Assembly: GCF_018598225.1 (NCBI RefSeq)
Contig: NZ_JAHESF010000048.1
Location: forward strand, 1 to 51,374
From: Chryseosolibacter histidinae
GTDB taxonomy: Bacteria > Bacteroidota > Bacteroidia > Cytophagales > Cyclobacteriaceae
DNA length: 51,374 nucleotides
Direction of reading: 5' to 3'
The notes beneath the pieces were generated by a model, which was not told where the DNA came from, searched no databases, and worked only from the letters and a program-made list of their open reading frames with translations. Positions 1 to 8,174 of the stretch are shown here, piece after piece. Positions within the stretch are counted from its first letter, which is position 1. The number at the start of each line of letters is the position of its first letter. Made by a program: the position numbers and the translations under genes.

Positions 1-1358
1 GGGTTGGTGTGGCAGATGCCGGACCTCGAGGGGGGGGTGCGGATGGCGTCGAGCGGGGTTTTATCCAGCAGGAGGAGCTCGGCGGCTTTGCCGGTTTCGA
101 CGGTTCCCTTTCTGGTGGCGATGCCGAGGTAGGTGGCGGGATTGATGGTGGCAGTCTGCAGCGCTGCGAAGGGTGTGAGCCCGGCTTTCACAAAGGTTTC
201 GAGCTCGTCGTGCGTGGCAAAACCAGGTAGCAGGAACCACTCCGGCGAATCGGAGCCTGTCATCAGCTTCACCCCTGCCTTCCACAACTCAAAAGTCATG
301 CGGTTGCGCAGCTCCACATAGCGCAGCCGGCTCTTTTCCGAGGGAGCTGACTTCCAGTAATGCTCGCGGATCTCCCACCGCTCTTCTTTAATGACCGAAG
401 GGATGTAGGCGTAATCCAGCCTTGATTTGAACTGCTCTTCCGTAAGGGAATGACCGAAAGAAGAGAAAAAGAAGTAGTTAGTAGGCGTCACGTAGATATC
501 AGCTTTCTTTACCATGGCCACGAGCGCGGGGATCTTCGAAGCATCGAGGTGCTCAACGGTCTCCCATGCTTTTTTTCGCCACAGGTTCATGTCAGACACA
601 CTTTGTCCATGGTTGTAAGAAGTATCCGGCAGGAGCATGTCGATAAATTCATCCATGTGCTCTATCTGCTGATGTGCCGCCAGGGCAGCCGGTAACTTCA
701 CCCGCGGACCCACGTGACCGGTCACCTTGATACCTTCTTCTTTTGCTGTTTGAATAATCGCATCATAAACATTACGCTCTACCATGAATGTGATCTTGAT
801 CTCGTCATATCCCTCGCGTTTGAACTTTCGCACAGCAGCAACAGCTTCTTCCGGTGTAGTGCAGATAGCACCGAACACCCTGCCGGGCCATGGCCACTTG
901 CCCACAAACTGAGGACTGGCTACAAAAAGCTCGGGGCCTTCCAGCGTGCCCTGCTTCACAGAGTCTCTCACCTGCAGGTACACGGGATCTCCGTTGAGGA
1001 TGCGCGCCGTGGTGAGTCCGTTGGCCAGCATCACCTTCAATTCTGCGGCACAGGTATTCCTGTTCTCGCCCTGCTCATAAAAGAAATGGCTGTGCATGTC
1101 GAACAACCCGGGCATCAGAAATTTATTACGTCCGTCCACCACCTGGTAACCTTTTGGAACAGCGGTCTTCTTTGTGTCGCCGATGGCCGCGATCACACCA
1201 TCGCGGATGATCACCGTCTGGTGTGGCAACACCTGTTCCTGATTCATAGGGATCACGGTAACGTCGCGAACGACATAACCTTCCGGAGGCCGTGAGGAAA
1301 CAGTCTCGGGGATCAACACCAGTAAACAGAAGAGGAGCGTGACGGCAGCAGGTTTCAT
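1..1358 (-). CDS. Secreted amidohydrolase (metal-dependent hydrolase), 3' end outside window
   Basis: Reading the minus strand from the ATG at 1358 gives an uninterrupted frame to the left edge (about 452 codons), so the C-terminus lies outside the window. The first ~22 residues are a signal peptide (MKPAAVTLLFCLLVLIPETV). A beta-sandwich N-terminal part (VRDVTVIPMNQEQVLPHQTV) leads into LMPGLFDMHSHF, the HxH metal-binding motif of the amidohydrolase superfamily. Later KVTGHVG and QQIEHMDEF provide the further histidines, and LMTGSDSPEWF carries the catalytic Asp region. The C-terminal TYLGIATRKGTVETGKAAELLLLDKTPLDAIR is typical of imidazolonepropionase/prolidase-like members. It probably hydrolyses a C-N or peptide-like bond in the periplasm; the substrate cannot be read from the sequence. 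The family call is firm. Confidence 0.9.
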   Translation of the reverse strand, partial: MKPAAVTLLFCLLVLIPETVSSRPPEGYVVRDVTVIPMNQEQVLPHQTVIIRDGVIAAIGDTKKTAVPKGYQVVDGRNKFLMPGLFDMHSHFFYEQGENRNTCAAELKVMLANGLTTARILNGDPVYLQVRDSVKQGTLEGPELFVASPQFVGKWPWPGRVFGAICTTPEEAVAAVRKFKREGYDEIKITFMVERNVYDAIIQTAKEEGIKVTGHVGPRVKLPAALAAHQQIEHMDEFIDMLLPDTSYNHGQSVSDMNLWRKKAWETVEHLDASKIPALVAMVKKADIYVTPTNYFFFSSFGHSLTEEQFKSRLDYAYIPSVIKEERWEIREHYWKSAPSEKSRLRYVELRNRMTFELWKAGVKLMTGSDSPEWFLLPGFATHDELETFVKAGLTPFAALQTATINPATYLGIATRKGTVETGKAAELLLLDKTPLDAIRTPPSRSGICHTN

Positions 1359-1450
1359 AGATCTGGGGATTACCTGTAATAAAAATAACCAGGCAGGCGC
1401 TGAGAAACCATACCCCAAATGGGTTCAATTATGTGAACGGCAGAATCAGT

Positions 1451-1564
1451 AGACAGTTGACAATAGGGCAATTGACAACGACGCAGGCTCGATTGACATG
1501 TAACTGCTAATCATGACAATCCTTTGTCAATTGCTCCCGATAGGGATTGTCAATTGTCAACTGG
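1451..1564. repeat. Mirrored degenerate repeat, family AGTTGACAAT
   Basis: Left arm at 1451-1479 has units of GTTGACAAT and CAATTGACAA. Right arm at about 1524-1564 carries the reverse complement (GTCAATTG, ATTGTCAATTGTCAACT). The spacer between has no gene. It lies between the divergently transcribed amidohydrolase and the FAD/Fe-S dehydrogenase. A longer upstream reading of the dehydrogenase frame would start inside this repeat, which argues against that start. Confidence 0.75.
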
Positions 1565-1657
1565 ATTCACCCTAACGAAAGATCGGAAGCCTGCACTCCA
1601 TTTTATCTTGCTGGTAGTTCTTCATATTCATTGGCAAATCCGCTAGTTTTGAGGGTT

Positions 1658-4576
1658 ATGAATTTCGCCCGTTTAAAGAAGGATCTTGAAGGTGATCTCT
1701 TCACTGATGAAACCACCAGGAAATTATACGCTACTGACGCTTCTGCCTATCGTGAAATTCCTGTAGCCGTTGCTATTCCCAAAACTGAAGAAGACCTGGT
1801 GAAGCTGATCCGCTTTGCGCGCGAAAATAAAACGTCAATCATACCCCGTACAGCCGGCACCTCGCTGGCAGGACAGGTGGTGGGCGCCGGTATTGTGGTG
1901 GATGTCTCCAAACATTTCAACCGCATACTCGAGGTCAACGCCGAAGAAAAATGGGCGCGTGTGCAGCCGGGCATCGTACGCGACGACCTCAACCAACACC
2001 TGAAATCTTACGGTTACTATTTTGCGCCGGAGACCTCCACCGCCAACAGGGCCATGATCGGCGGCATGATCGGCAACAATTCATGCGGCTCCAACTCTGT
2101 GGTGTATGGCAGCACACGCGAGCACCTGCTCGAAGTAGACACCATTCTCGCCGACGGCAGCAAGGTGTGGTTTGGCCCGCTCACCGAACAGGAATTTTCC
2201 ACGCGCGTGAACAGCAACAACAGCACGCTGGAACAATCGCTCTATAAACACATTCACAACATGTTGTCGGATGCCGGCAACATACGCGAGATCGAAAAGG
2301 AATTTCCGAAGCATGCAGTACATCGGCGCAACACAGGTTATGCCATAGACATGCTCGCACGCATGCAGCCTTTCAACCGCGAAGGTCAACCTTTCAATTT
2401 CAGCAGCCTCATTGCAGGATCAGAAGGCACACTGGCATTTGTGACCTCGGCCAAGATCAGGCTCACGCCGCTTGAGCCCCCGCACAAAAAACTGGTGTGC
2501 ATCCATTGCCGCAGCATTGATGAGTCACTGCGCGCCAACCTCGTAGCCTTGCAGCATCGTCCCTCTGCCGTTGAGCTCATGGACCATTACGTGTTCGAAG
2601 CCACGAAACGTAACCTCGGCCAGGTGGAGAACCGGTTCTTTATTGAAGGCGACCCGCAGGCCATTCTCGTAGCCGAGCTCACCCGCGACTCCGTAGCCCG
2701 TGTGGATGCCGACGCAGCCGCCCTCATCGAAGACCTCAAACAGCAGGGACTGGGTTACTCCTACCCTGTTGTAGGTGGCGACGATATCAAAAAAGTATGG
2801 AACCTGCGGAAAGCTGGACTAGGACTTTTGTCGAATGTACCAGGCGATGAAAAACCGGTACCCGTGATAGAAGATACAGCGGTGGATGTGCAGGACCTGC
2901 CGGCTTACATTGCCGATGTGGGTGAGGTACTGAAGAAGCACGGGTTGTACAGTGTTCACTATGCGCATGCCGGCTCCGGCGAGCTGCACCTGCGGCCGAT
3001 CATCGACCTGAAAAAAACGGAAGGTGTAAAACTTTTCAGAACCATCGCCGAAGAGATCGCCACACTCGTAAAAAAATACAATGGCTCCCTTTCCGGAGAA
3101 CACGGTGACGGACGCCTGCGCGGAGAATTCATTCCGCAGATGATCGGTGAGCACAACTACAAGCTGATCAAAGACCTGAAACGTGTCTGGGATCCGGGCA
3201 ACATCTTCAACCCGGGCAAGATCGTGGACACGCCGCCCATGGACACATTCCTGCGTTTCGACAAAGGCCAGGTGACCAAAGAATTCGACACCATGCTCGA
3301 CTTCTCCGAAAACCTGGGCATCCTTCGCGCCGCAGAACAGTGCAACGGCTCAGGTGATTGCCGCAAGACCGAGATCAGCGGCGGCACCATGTGTCCGAGC
3401 TACATGGCTACACGCCACGAAAAAGATACCACCCGCGCCCGCGCCAACATCCTGCGCGAGATGATCACCCGTTCCGACAAGGCGAACTCGTTCGCCCATG
3501 AAGAGATCGCCGAAGTGATGGACCTGTGCCTGAGCTGCAAGGGTTGCAAATCCGAGTGCCCTTCGAACGTAGACATGGGCAAGCTGAAGCAGGAGTGGCA
3601 GTATCAATACTACAAGGAAAAGGGAGTGCCCTTCAGAAGCAGGATGATCGGCAATTTTGCGCTGGGCATGAAGCTGGCCTCCGCCATGCCGTGGGGTTAT
3701 CGCCTGGTGTTCGGCAACAAGGCCCTCGGTAATTTCGCGAAGTCGGTGATCGGTTTTGCGAAAGACAGGAGCATGCCGCACCTTTCGCCCGTAAGCTGGA
3801 AGAAATGGTTCACCACGCAATTCAAACCGGTAACGAAACAACCGCGTAAAACCGTTTATCTCTTCATCGACGAGCTGCTGAACTACAACGAAGCCGAGAT
3901 CGGCATCACCACGGTGAAGCTGCTGGACAAACTCGGTTATGGCATCAAAGTGCTGAATCATTACGACTCCGGCAGAAGTTTTCTCTCCAAGGGATTGCTC
4001 AAGGAGGCGCAGGCGCTGGCGCGCAAGAACGTAGCGCTGTACAAAGACCACATCACGCACGAAACACCGCTGGTAGGTGTGGAGCCCTCGGCCATTCTCA
4101 CGTTCAGGGATGAATATCCGGATCTGTTACGAGGTGCGGAGAAGGAAGCTGCGCTGAAAATAAGTCACCACACACTCATGATCGAAGAGTTCCTCTCCAA
4201 AGAGCTGGACGCGGGCAACATCGACCCGAAACTTTTCAAGGAGCAGCGCGCGCTGATCAAAGTACATGGCCATTGCCAGCAGAAGGCGCTTTCAACATTG
4301 ACACACGTGAAAAAGATCCTTACCCGGCTGGGCAACAACGAAGTGCACATGATCGCTTCCGGTTGTTGCGGCATGGCAGGTTCATTCGGATACGAGAAAG
4401 AACATTATGAGCTTTCGATGCAGATCGGCGAGCTCGTGCTTTTCCCCACCGTGCGCAAGCAACCTGAAAATGTGATCATCGCTGCTGCGGGCACCAGCTG
4501 CCGGCACCAGATCAAGGATGGCACGGGACGTAGGGCACAACATCCGGTGGAGATACTTTGGCAATCACTGCTTTGA
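1658..4576 (+). CDS. FAD-binding and Fe-S-binding 2-hydroxyacid dehydrogenase (GlcD/GlpC-type fusion, YdiJ-like)
   Basis: Protein of 972 residues from ATG 1658 (MNFARLKKDLEGDLFTD). The frame is open 37 codons further up, but that part runs through repeat DNA. Order of domains: FAD-binding type 4 (PRTAGTSLAGQ near residue 62, MIGGMIGNNSCGS near 133); FAD-linked oxidase C-terminal domain with the hallmark EHGDGRLRGEF near 481; a ferredoxin-like part with CNGSGDCRK and CLSCKGCKSECP near 623; and C-terminal CCG domains (HGHCQQKAL, SGCCGMAGS near 901). This is the single-chain architecture of E. coli YdiJ and bacterial D-lactate dehydrogenases. It should oxidise a D-2-hydroxyacid such as D-lactate or D-2-hydroxyglutarate and pass electrons through Fe-S clusters to the respiratory chain. 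The exact substrate is not decidable here. It appears monocistronic. Confidence 0.93.
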   Translation: MNFARLKKDLEGDLFTDETTRKLYATDASAYREIPVAVAIPKTEEDLVKLIRFARENKTSIIPRTAGTSLAGQVVGAGIVVDVSKHFNRILEVNAEEKWARVQPGIVRDDLNQHLKSYGYYFAPETSTANRAMIGGMIGNNSCGSNSVVYGSTREHLLEVDTILADGSKVWFGPLTEQEFSTRVNSNNSTLEQSLYKHIHNMLSDAGNIREIEKEFPKHAVHRRNTGYAIDMLARMQPFNREGQPFNFSSLIAGSEGTLAFVTSAKIRLTPLEPPHKKLVCIHCRSIDESLRANLVALQHRPSAVELMDHYVFEATKRNLGQVENRFFIEGDPQAILVAELTRDSVARVDADAAALIEDLKQQGLGYSYPVVGGDDIKKVWNLRKAGLGLLSNVPGDEKPVPVIEDTAVDVQDLPAYIADVGEVLKKHGLYSVHYAHAGSGELHLRPIIDLKKTEGVKLFRTIAEEIATLVKKYNGSLSGEHGDGRLRGEFIPQMIGEHNYKLIKDLKRVWDPGNIFNPGKIVDTPPMDTFLRFDKGQVTKEFDTMLDFSENLGILRAAEQCNGSGDCRKTEISGGTMCPSYMATRHEKDTTRARANILREMITRSDKANSFAHEEIAEVMDLCLSCKGCKSECPSNVDMGKLKQEWQYQYYKEKGVPFRSRMIGNFALGMKLASAMPWGYRLVFGNKALGNFAKSVIGFAKDRSMPHLSPVSWKKWFTTQFKPVTKQPRKTVYLFIDELLNYNEAEIGITTVKLLDKLGYGIKVLNHYDSGRSFLSKGLLKEAQALARKNVALYKDHITHETPLVGVEPSAILTFRDEYPDLLRGAEKEAALKISHHTLMIEEFLSKELDAGNIDPKLFKEQRALIKVHGHCQQKALSTLTHVKKILTRLGNNEVHMIASGCCGMAGSFGYEKEHYELSMQIGELVLFPTVRKQPENVIIAAAGTSCRHQIKDGTGRRAQHPVEILWQSLL

Positions 4577-4579
4577 AAT

Positions 4580-4706
4580 GTTGCCGGTTGCCAGTTGCCG
4601 GTTTCCGGTCTGGAGGGTGTTAACCTTCCTTGTCTGTGCTTCGATTCGAAACCAGCATGCTATGCCTGGACCTTACCAACCGGCAACTGGCAACTGGCAA
4701 CAAGAC
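4580..4706. repeat. Mirrored repeat element, family GGCAACTGGCAAC, with TGCTTCG core
   Basis: Left arm at 4580-4610 has units GTTGCCGGTTGCCAGTTGCC. Right arm at 4676-4706 is its reverse complement in style (CCGGCAACTGGCAACTGGC). GTGCTTCGAT lies at 4636-4645, 56 bp from the left arm start. The same plan recurs at 15040 and 23474. It lies directly after the dehydrogenase stop codon. Confidence 0.8.
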
Positions 4707-4837
4707 CCGTCGCTCCTTGCCAAGAACTACTTCTTCTCCAGCACCAGAATCACCTTATTGAAATCCGCCGCAGCATGGCGATCCGTATTCAGGGTATTGG
4801 TTGCGTGGAAAATCTTATCTTTACATAAACCCCAAGT

Positions 4838-5599
4838 GTGTTCACCATTCCTTTTCAACCCAAGATCTCCGGCCTGACCGTGAACGTTCACCTGATCCTG
4901 GAGTACCTCGCATTTTTTATTGCGTATCGTTATTATGCGCATCTGAGAAAACAGGTACAGGACCCGATAACGTCACCCAACAGGCTTTCGATCATTCTGG
5001 GTGCGGCGTTGGGTGCATTGCTGGGTTCACGTGTCATGGGATTCCTGGAAAACCCCGTGGCAGACTTCAGCGCCATGACCGTGCTGAATCTTTACAACGT
5101 TAAAACTATCATGGGTGGATTGTTTGGTGGTTTGATCGGTGTGGAGGTCACAAAAAAGGTCATCGGCGAATCGCAGTCTTCCGGGGACCTGTTCACGTTA
5201 CCTTTGATCGCAGGTATTTTCATTGGTCGCATCGGCTGTTTTCTTTCCGGAACAAATGAGTTCACTTATGGAACAACAACATCGTTCTTGATAGGGATGT
5301 ACCTGGGCGATGGACTTCAGCGTCACCCGATCGCATTATATGAGCTGGTATTCCTGGCAGTGCTCTTTTTCCTGCTTCGCCGCATCTATGATCGCCACGA
5401 CATTGAAAACGGGTTATTGTTCCGGATCTTCATGATAAGTTATTTCGGGTTCCGTTTTCTCATCGAGTTCATCAAGCCCAATGTTTTCTATTTTATAGGG
5501 CTGAGCAGTATTCAGTGGCTTTGTATCGTTTGTTTTTTATACTACAGAAAAACCATCGTAAAGTTCGTCTATGCCAACGCGAAAGTATACGTATTATGA
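4838..5599 (+). CDS. Divergent prolipoprotein diacylglyceryl transferase (Lgt)-fold membrane protein
   Basis: Protein of 253 residues from GTG 4838, with about seven hydrophobic segments. Lgt family marks are visible: FGGLIGVEV, GRIGCFLSG, HPIALYELVF and FRFLIEFIKP. Canonical Lgt carries HGGLIG with an essential His (E. coli H103) and GRIGNFING; here the His position is Phe and the Asn is Cys, while the GRIG arginine and HPxxLYE are kept. That makes ordinary lipoprotein acylation doubtful. The 3' end overlaps the radical SAM gene by 29 bp, so the two are co-translated. I infer an enzyme handling a phospholipid or glycerolipid headgroup in the inner membrane, working with the radical SAM partner. 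A plain Lgt paralogue remains possible. Confidence 0.82.
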   Translation: MFTIPFQPKISGLTVNVHLILEYLAFFIAYRYYAHLRKQVQDPITSPNRLSIILGAALGALLGSRVMGFLENPVADFSAMTVLNLYNVKTIMGGLFGGLIGVEVTKKVIGESQSSGDLFTLPLIAGIFIGRIGCFLSGTNEFTYGTTTSFLIGMYLGDGLQRHPIALYELVFLAVLFFLLRRIYDRHDIENGLLFRIFMISYFGFRFLIEFIKPNVFYFIGLSSIQWLCIVCFLYYRKTIVKFVYANAKVYVL

Positions 5600-6959
5600 T
5601 TTCACGCTCAGTCTTTGTCCGCAATGCCTGAAACGTATCGACGCCAAGATCGTTTTTGAAGACGACAAGGTGTACATGCTCAAGCGATGCCCTGAGCATG
5701 GCAATTCAAAGGTGCTGATCGCAGACGATGTGGCTTATTACAAGAACATCCGGAACTACAACAAACCCTCCGAAACGCCTTATCAATTCAACACAGCGAC
5801 GCACTATGGCTGTCCCTATGACTGCGGATTGTGTCCGGACCATGAACAGCACTCGTGCCTCACAGTGGTGGAGATCACGGACCAGTGCAACCTCACGTGC
5901 CCGACTTGTTATGCCGGCTCCTCTCCTTTTTATGGGAGACACCGCTCGCTTGATGAAGTGAAGAAGATGCTCGATGCTGTGGTAGCCAATGAACGTGAGC
6001 CCGATGTGGTGCAGATCAGCGGAGGCGAGCCCACCCTGCACCCGCAGCTCTTCGAGATCCTTGACTACGCCAAGTCATTGCCCATCAAACACCTGATGCT
6101 GAACACGAACGGCATTGTGATTGCGAAAGACAGGGAGTTCGCCAGACGTCTGGCCTCCTACACGCCCGACTTCGAGATCTACCTGCAGTTCGATTCGTTC
6201 CGGAAGGAGGTACTGCAATCCATGCGCGGCGCTAACCTCATCCCTATTCGCGAGCAGGCGCTGGCACACCTGAACGAGCTGAACCTTTCCACTACACTGG
6301 TGGTCACCATTCAGAAGAACCTGAACGACGACGAGATAGGCACCATCATCGACTACGCTCTCAAGCAACCCTGCGTACGGGGTGTAACGTTGCAACCAAC
6401 CCAGATCGCGGGGCGGCTGGAGAACTTCGATGCCCTGACCAACCGCATTACGCTTACGGAGGTGAGAAGAAAGATCCTGGAACAAACCGACATCTTCAAT
6501 ACCGACGACCTGATACCCGTACCCTGCAATCCCGATGCGCTGGCGATGGGTTACGCCTTGAAGATCAATGGACAGGTTTTTCCGCTCACACGGTACATCA
6601 ATCCTGCCGACCTGCTCGACAACGGCCGCAACACCATCGTTTATGAACAGGACGAACAGCTGCACGACCAGATGATCAGGCTATTCAGCACAGGTAATTC
6701 AGTGGAGGGGGCCACAGAGAAGCTGCATTCATTGCTGTGCTGCCTGCCGCAGATCCACGCGCCATCGCTTACCTACAACAACCTCTTCCGTGTGATCATC
6801 ATGCAGTTCATCGATGCTTACAACTTCGACGTGCGTTCGATCAAGAAATCATGCGTGCACATTGTGAACAAGGATTATAAGATCATCCCCTTCGAGACGA
6901 TGAACCTCTTGTACCGCGATCAAAAAAAGGAACTTCACAAACAACTTACACTTGCATAA
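5571..6959 (+). CDS. Radical SAM enzyme with extra Cys clusters, tetraether-synthase-like (COG1964/MJ0619 type)
   Basis: Protein of 462 residues. C16-P-Q-C19 and C40-P-E-H43 form a rubredoxin or zinc-ribbon-like knuckle. C81, C85, C88 and C96 in CPYDCGLCPDHEQHSC look like an auxiliary [4Fe-4S] site. C106, C110 and C113 (CNLTCPTC) are the radical SAM cluster, followed by QISGGEPTLHP, the glycine-rich SAM-binding motif. A C-terminal LLCCLPQ adds more cysteines. The N-terminal knuckle plus CPxDCGLCPxH layout is what I recall of MJ0619, the archaeal tetraether synthase (Tes), which joins lipid tails by C-C bond formation. It overlaps the Lgt-like gene upstream and is followed after 2 bp by a small membrane protein. 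A lipid-modifying role is inference; radical SAM chemistry is certain. Confidence 0.85.
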   Translation: MPTRKYTYYDFTLSLCPQCLKRIDAKIVFEDDKVYMLKRCPEHGNSKVLIADDVAYYKNIRNYNKPSETPYQFNTATHYGCPYDCGLCPDHEQHSCLTVVEITDQCNLTCPTCYAGSSPFYGRHRSLDEVKKMLDAVVANEREPDVVQISGGEPTLHPQLFEILDYAKSLPIKHLMLNTNGIVIAKDREFARRLASYTPDFEIYLQFDSFRKEVLQSMRGANLIPIREQALAHLNELNLSTTLVVTIQKNLNDDEIGTIIDYALKQPCVRGVTLQPTQIAGRLENFDALTNRITLTEVRRKILEQTDIFNTDDLIPVPCNPDALAMGYALKINGQVFPLTRYINPADLLDNGRNTIVYEQDEQLHDQMIRLFSTGNSVEGATEKLHSLLCCLPQIHAPSLTYNNLFRVIIMQFIDAYNFDVRSIKKSCVHIVNKDYKIIPFETMNLLYRDQKKELHKQLTLA

Positions 6960-6961
6960 CT

Positions 6962-7144
6962 ATGGAAGGAATTGGACTCCTGATCCTGATCTGTTTTCTG
7001 ATCACTTTTGCGCCTCCTGTAATATTTTTCATCGCAGGATTGGTGAAGCGCCGAAGCAACAAGCGAGCCTCCACCGTATTGTTCATCCTTGGTACTATCT
7101 GGCTGATTATCGGCGGTGGCATTTGCGCGTCGATCATGGCGTAA
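6962..7144 (+). CDS. Small 60-residue membrane protein, third gene of the radical SAM unit
   Basis: ATG 6962 follows the radical SAM stop codon by 2 bp. The protein has two hydrophobic helices (about residues 4-27 and 38-58) joined by a basic loop, VKRRSNKRAS, predicted to be cytoplasmic. I do not recognise the family. The tight spacing indicates co-expression with the Lgt-like and radical SAM genes, so it may be a membrane anchor or accessory subunit. No catalytic residues are evident. Confidence 0.75.
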   Translation: MEGIGLLILICFLITFAPPVIFFIAGLVKRRSNKRASTVLFILGTIWLIIGGGICASIMA

Positions 7145-7251
7145 CGAATCCTCATTCAACGCTGACCCATGCAACGAGGCCGCTCGTTATGGCCGCCAGT
7201 AAACGCTACCAGGTGGAATAAAAATTGAATGGTGAATCCTAAAACAAAACC

Positions 7252-7500
7252 ATGGCCCTGGGCGAGCACTTACAGCGGCAGCTCGGCAAACGATACGAGC
7301 CGTCGTCAACCATCAGTATGAAGTACAAAGGATACGACCTGTCGTTCAAAACCGATGCGGAAGGCAATCCGGTGATCCTGTTCATTGGTAAAGCCGATGC
7401 CGCCGGAATGATAAAAGGCGAACGTTATACCCGCACGCTAAAAGCCGACAGTCGTGGCGTGATTATCAAAGACCACTGGGATTTGAAAGGGAAAGCGTAA
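7252..7500 (+). CDS. Small conserved-looking cytoplasmic protein, 82 residues
   Basis: No signal peptide or membrane segment. The sequence is charged and beta-rich (ISMKYKGYDLSFKTDAEGN, VILFIGKADAAGMIKGERY) and ends RGVIIKDHWDLKGKA. I do not recognise a named domain. It lies 107 bp after the radical SAM unit, in the same direction, so it could be read through from it. The ATG at 7252 is the first in frame. The function is unknown. Confidence 0.65.
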   Translation: MALGEHLQRQLGKRYEPSSTISMKYKGYDLSFKTDAEGNPVILFIGKADAAGMIKGERYTRTLKADSRGVIIKDHWDLKGKA

Positions 7501-7539
7501 CTCACCCATCATCGTTTTTTGCGGCTCAACTTACCCCAG

Positions 7540-7594
7540 CCCTCTCCTTAAACTACGATTCGCGCGTTTATTAAAATTTGTAGTAAAGAGAGGG
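7540..7594. terminator. Inverted repeat between convergent genes
   Basis: CCCTCTC (7540-7546) pairs with GAGAGGG (7588-7594), and ACTAC pairs with GTAGT further in. The loop is long and AT-rich. The site lies between the 3' ends of two convergent genes, so it may end transcription in both directions, or be a repeat. There is no strong T tract. Confidence 0.45.
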
Positions 7595-7625
7595 GGAAGA
7601 ATTGTCAGGCCTTACCTACCAACGG

Positions 7626-7949
7626 TCACTTGCTCCATATTGTGGACGTGAGCTCGTAGTGTTTCATTTCCTGGATGTTGGAATAGAATGGTTTTACCAG
7701 GTTGAAGAACGAGCCGAACTCTTTGCTCTTTCGGAATCCGTTGAGGTGGTCTTCTGTTGAGGTCCAGTGGATGCGTACAATATAGTTCGATGGTTCATCC
7801 GTTCCATGGATGATCTCGTAGCCGAGACAAAAAGGTGAAGATTGCAGAAATTCGGCGGCGCTGTTGTAAGCTTTTTCAAAAGAAGCGCGCTGATCTGCGG
7901 GAACGGAATAACGGATAATTTCAACGGAATAGTTTTTATTTTTGTTCAT
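7626..7949 (-). CDS. Antibiotic biosynthesis monooxygenase (ABM) domain protein
   Basis: Protein of 107 residues with the ABM ferredoxin-like fold pattern: SVEIIRYSVP at the start, a helix (RASFEKAYNSAAEFL), SPFCLGYEIIHGTDEPSNYIVRIHW and a final helix around LNGFRKSKEFGSFF. Members are small dimeric proteins that act as quinol-type monooxygenases or haem-degrading enzymes, or have no known activity. The conserved W of IHWTS is present. It is transcribed alone on the minus strand. The substrate is unknown. Confidence 0.8.
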   Translation of the reverse strand: MNKNKNYSVEIIRYSVPADQRASFEKAYNSAAEFLQSSPFCLGYEIIHGTDEPSNYIVRIHWTSTEDHLNGFRKSKEFGSFFNLVKPFYSNIQEMKHYELTSTIWSK

Positions 7950-8064
7950 GGTAACAGTGTTTTGCTCGCTCTCGCCCCTCTATTCATTTCTCAGCAAGTG
8001 GGGGATCGAGTATCTCAAGCAGAACAATATCGATTATTTGAAGGATCAGCAGCTTTATAAATAA
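7948..8064 (+). pseudogene. Possible remnant of a gene 3' end (protein-like tail SKWGIEYLKQNNIDYLKD)
   Basis: The plus frame ending at TAA 8062-8064 encodes a strongly protein-like tail, LSKWGIEYLKQNNIDYLKD, then QQLYK. The only in-frame ATG (7948) overlaps the start codon of the opposite-strand ABM gene, so an intact start is unlikely. I read it as the surviving C-terminus of a lost gene. The alternative is a real 38-residue peptide. I do not recognise the parent protein. Confidence 0.4.
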
Positions 8065-8174
8065 GTTGCCGGTTGCCAGTTGCCTGTTACCTGTTGTAGG
8101 TTTCCAGGTCCCAGGTGGAGGCAAAGTTTAAGGTTTTTAGTTTAAAGTTGCCTTCGATGGCCGGTGGTCGATGC
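8065..8174. repeat. Degenerate tandem repeats, families GGCAACTGG and GTTTAAAG
   Basis: 8065-8118 holds TTGCCGGTTGCCAGTTGCC and related units; 8126-8152 holds GTTTAAGG/GTTTAAAG units; then GGTCGATGCC/GATGCCCAATGCC units run into the 3' end of the MocR gene. There is no clear right arm, unlike at other loci. Confidence 0.7.

Noticed and set aside
1547-1657. Upstream 37-codon extension of the FAD/Fe-S dehydrogenase.
   Set aside because: It runs through the GTTGACAAT repeat and has no resemblance to the family N-terminus; ATG 1658 fits better.
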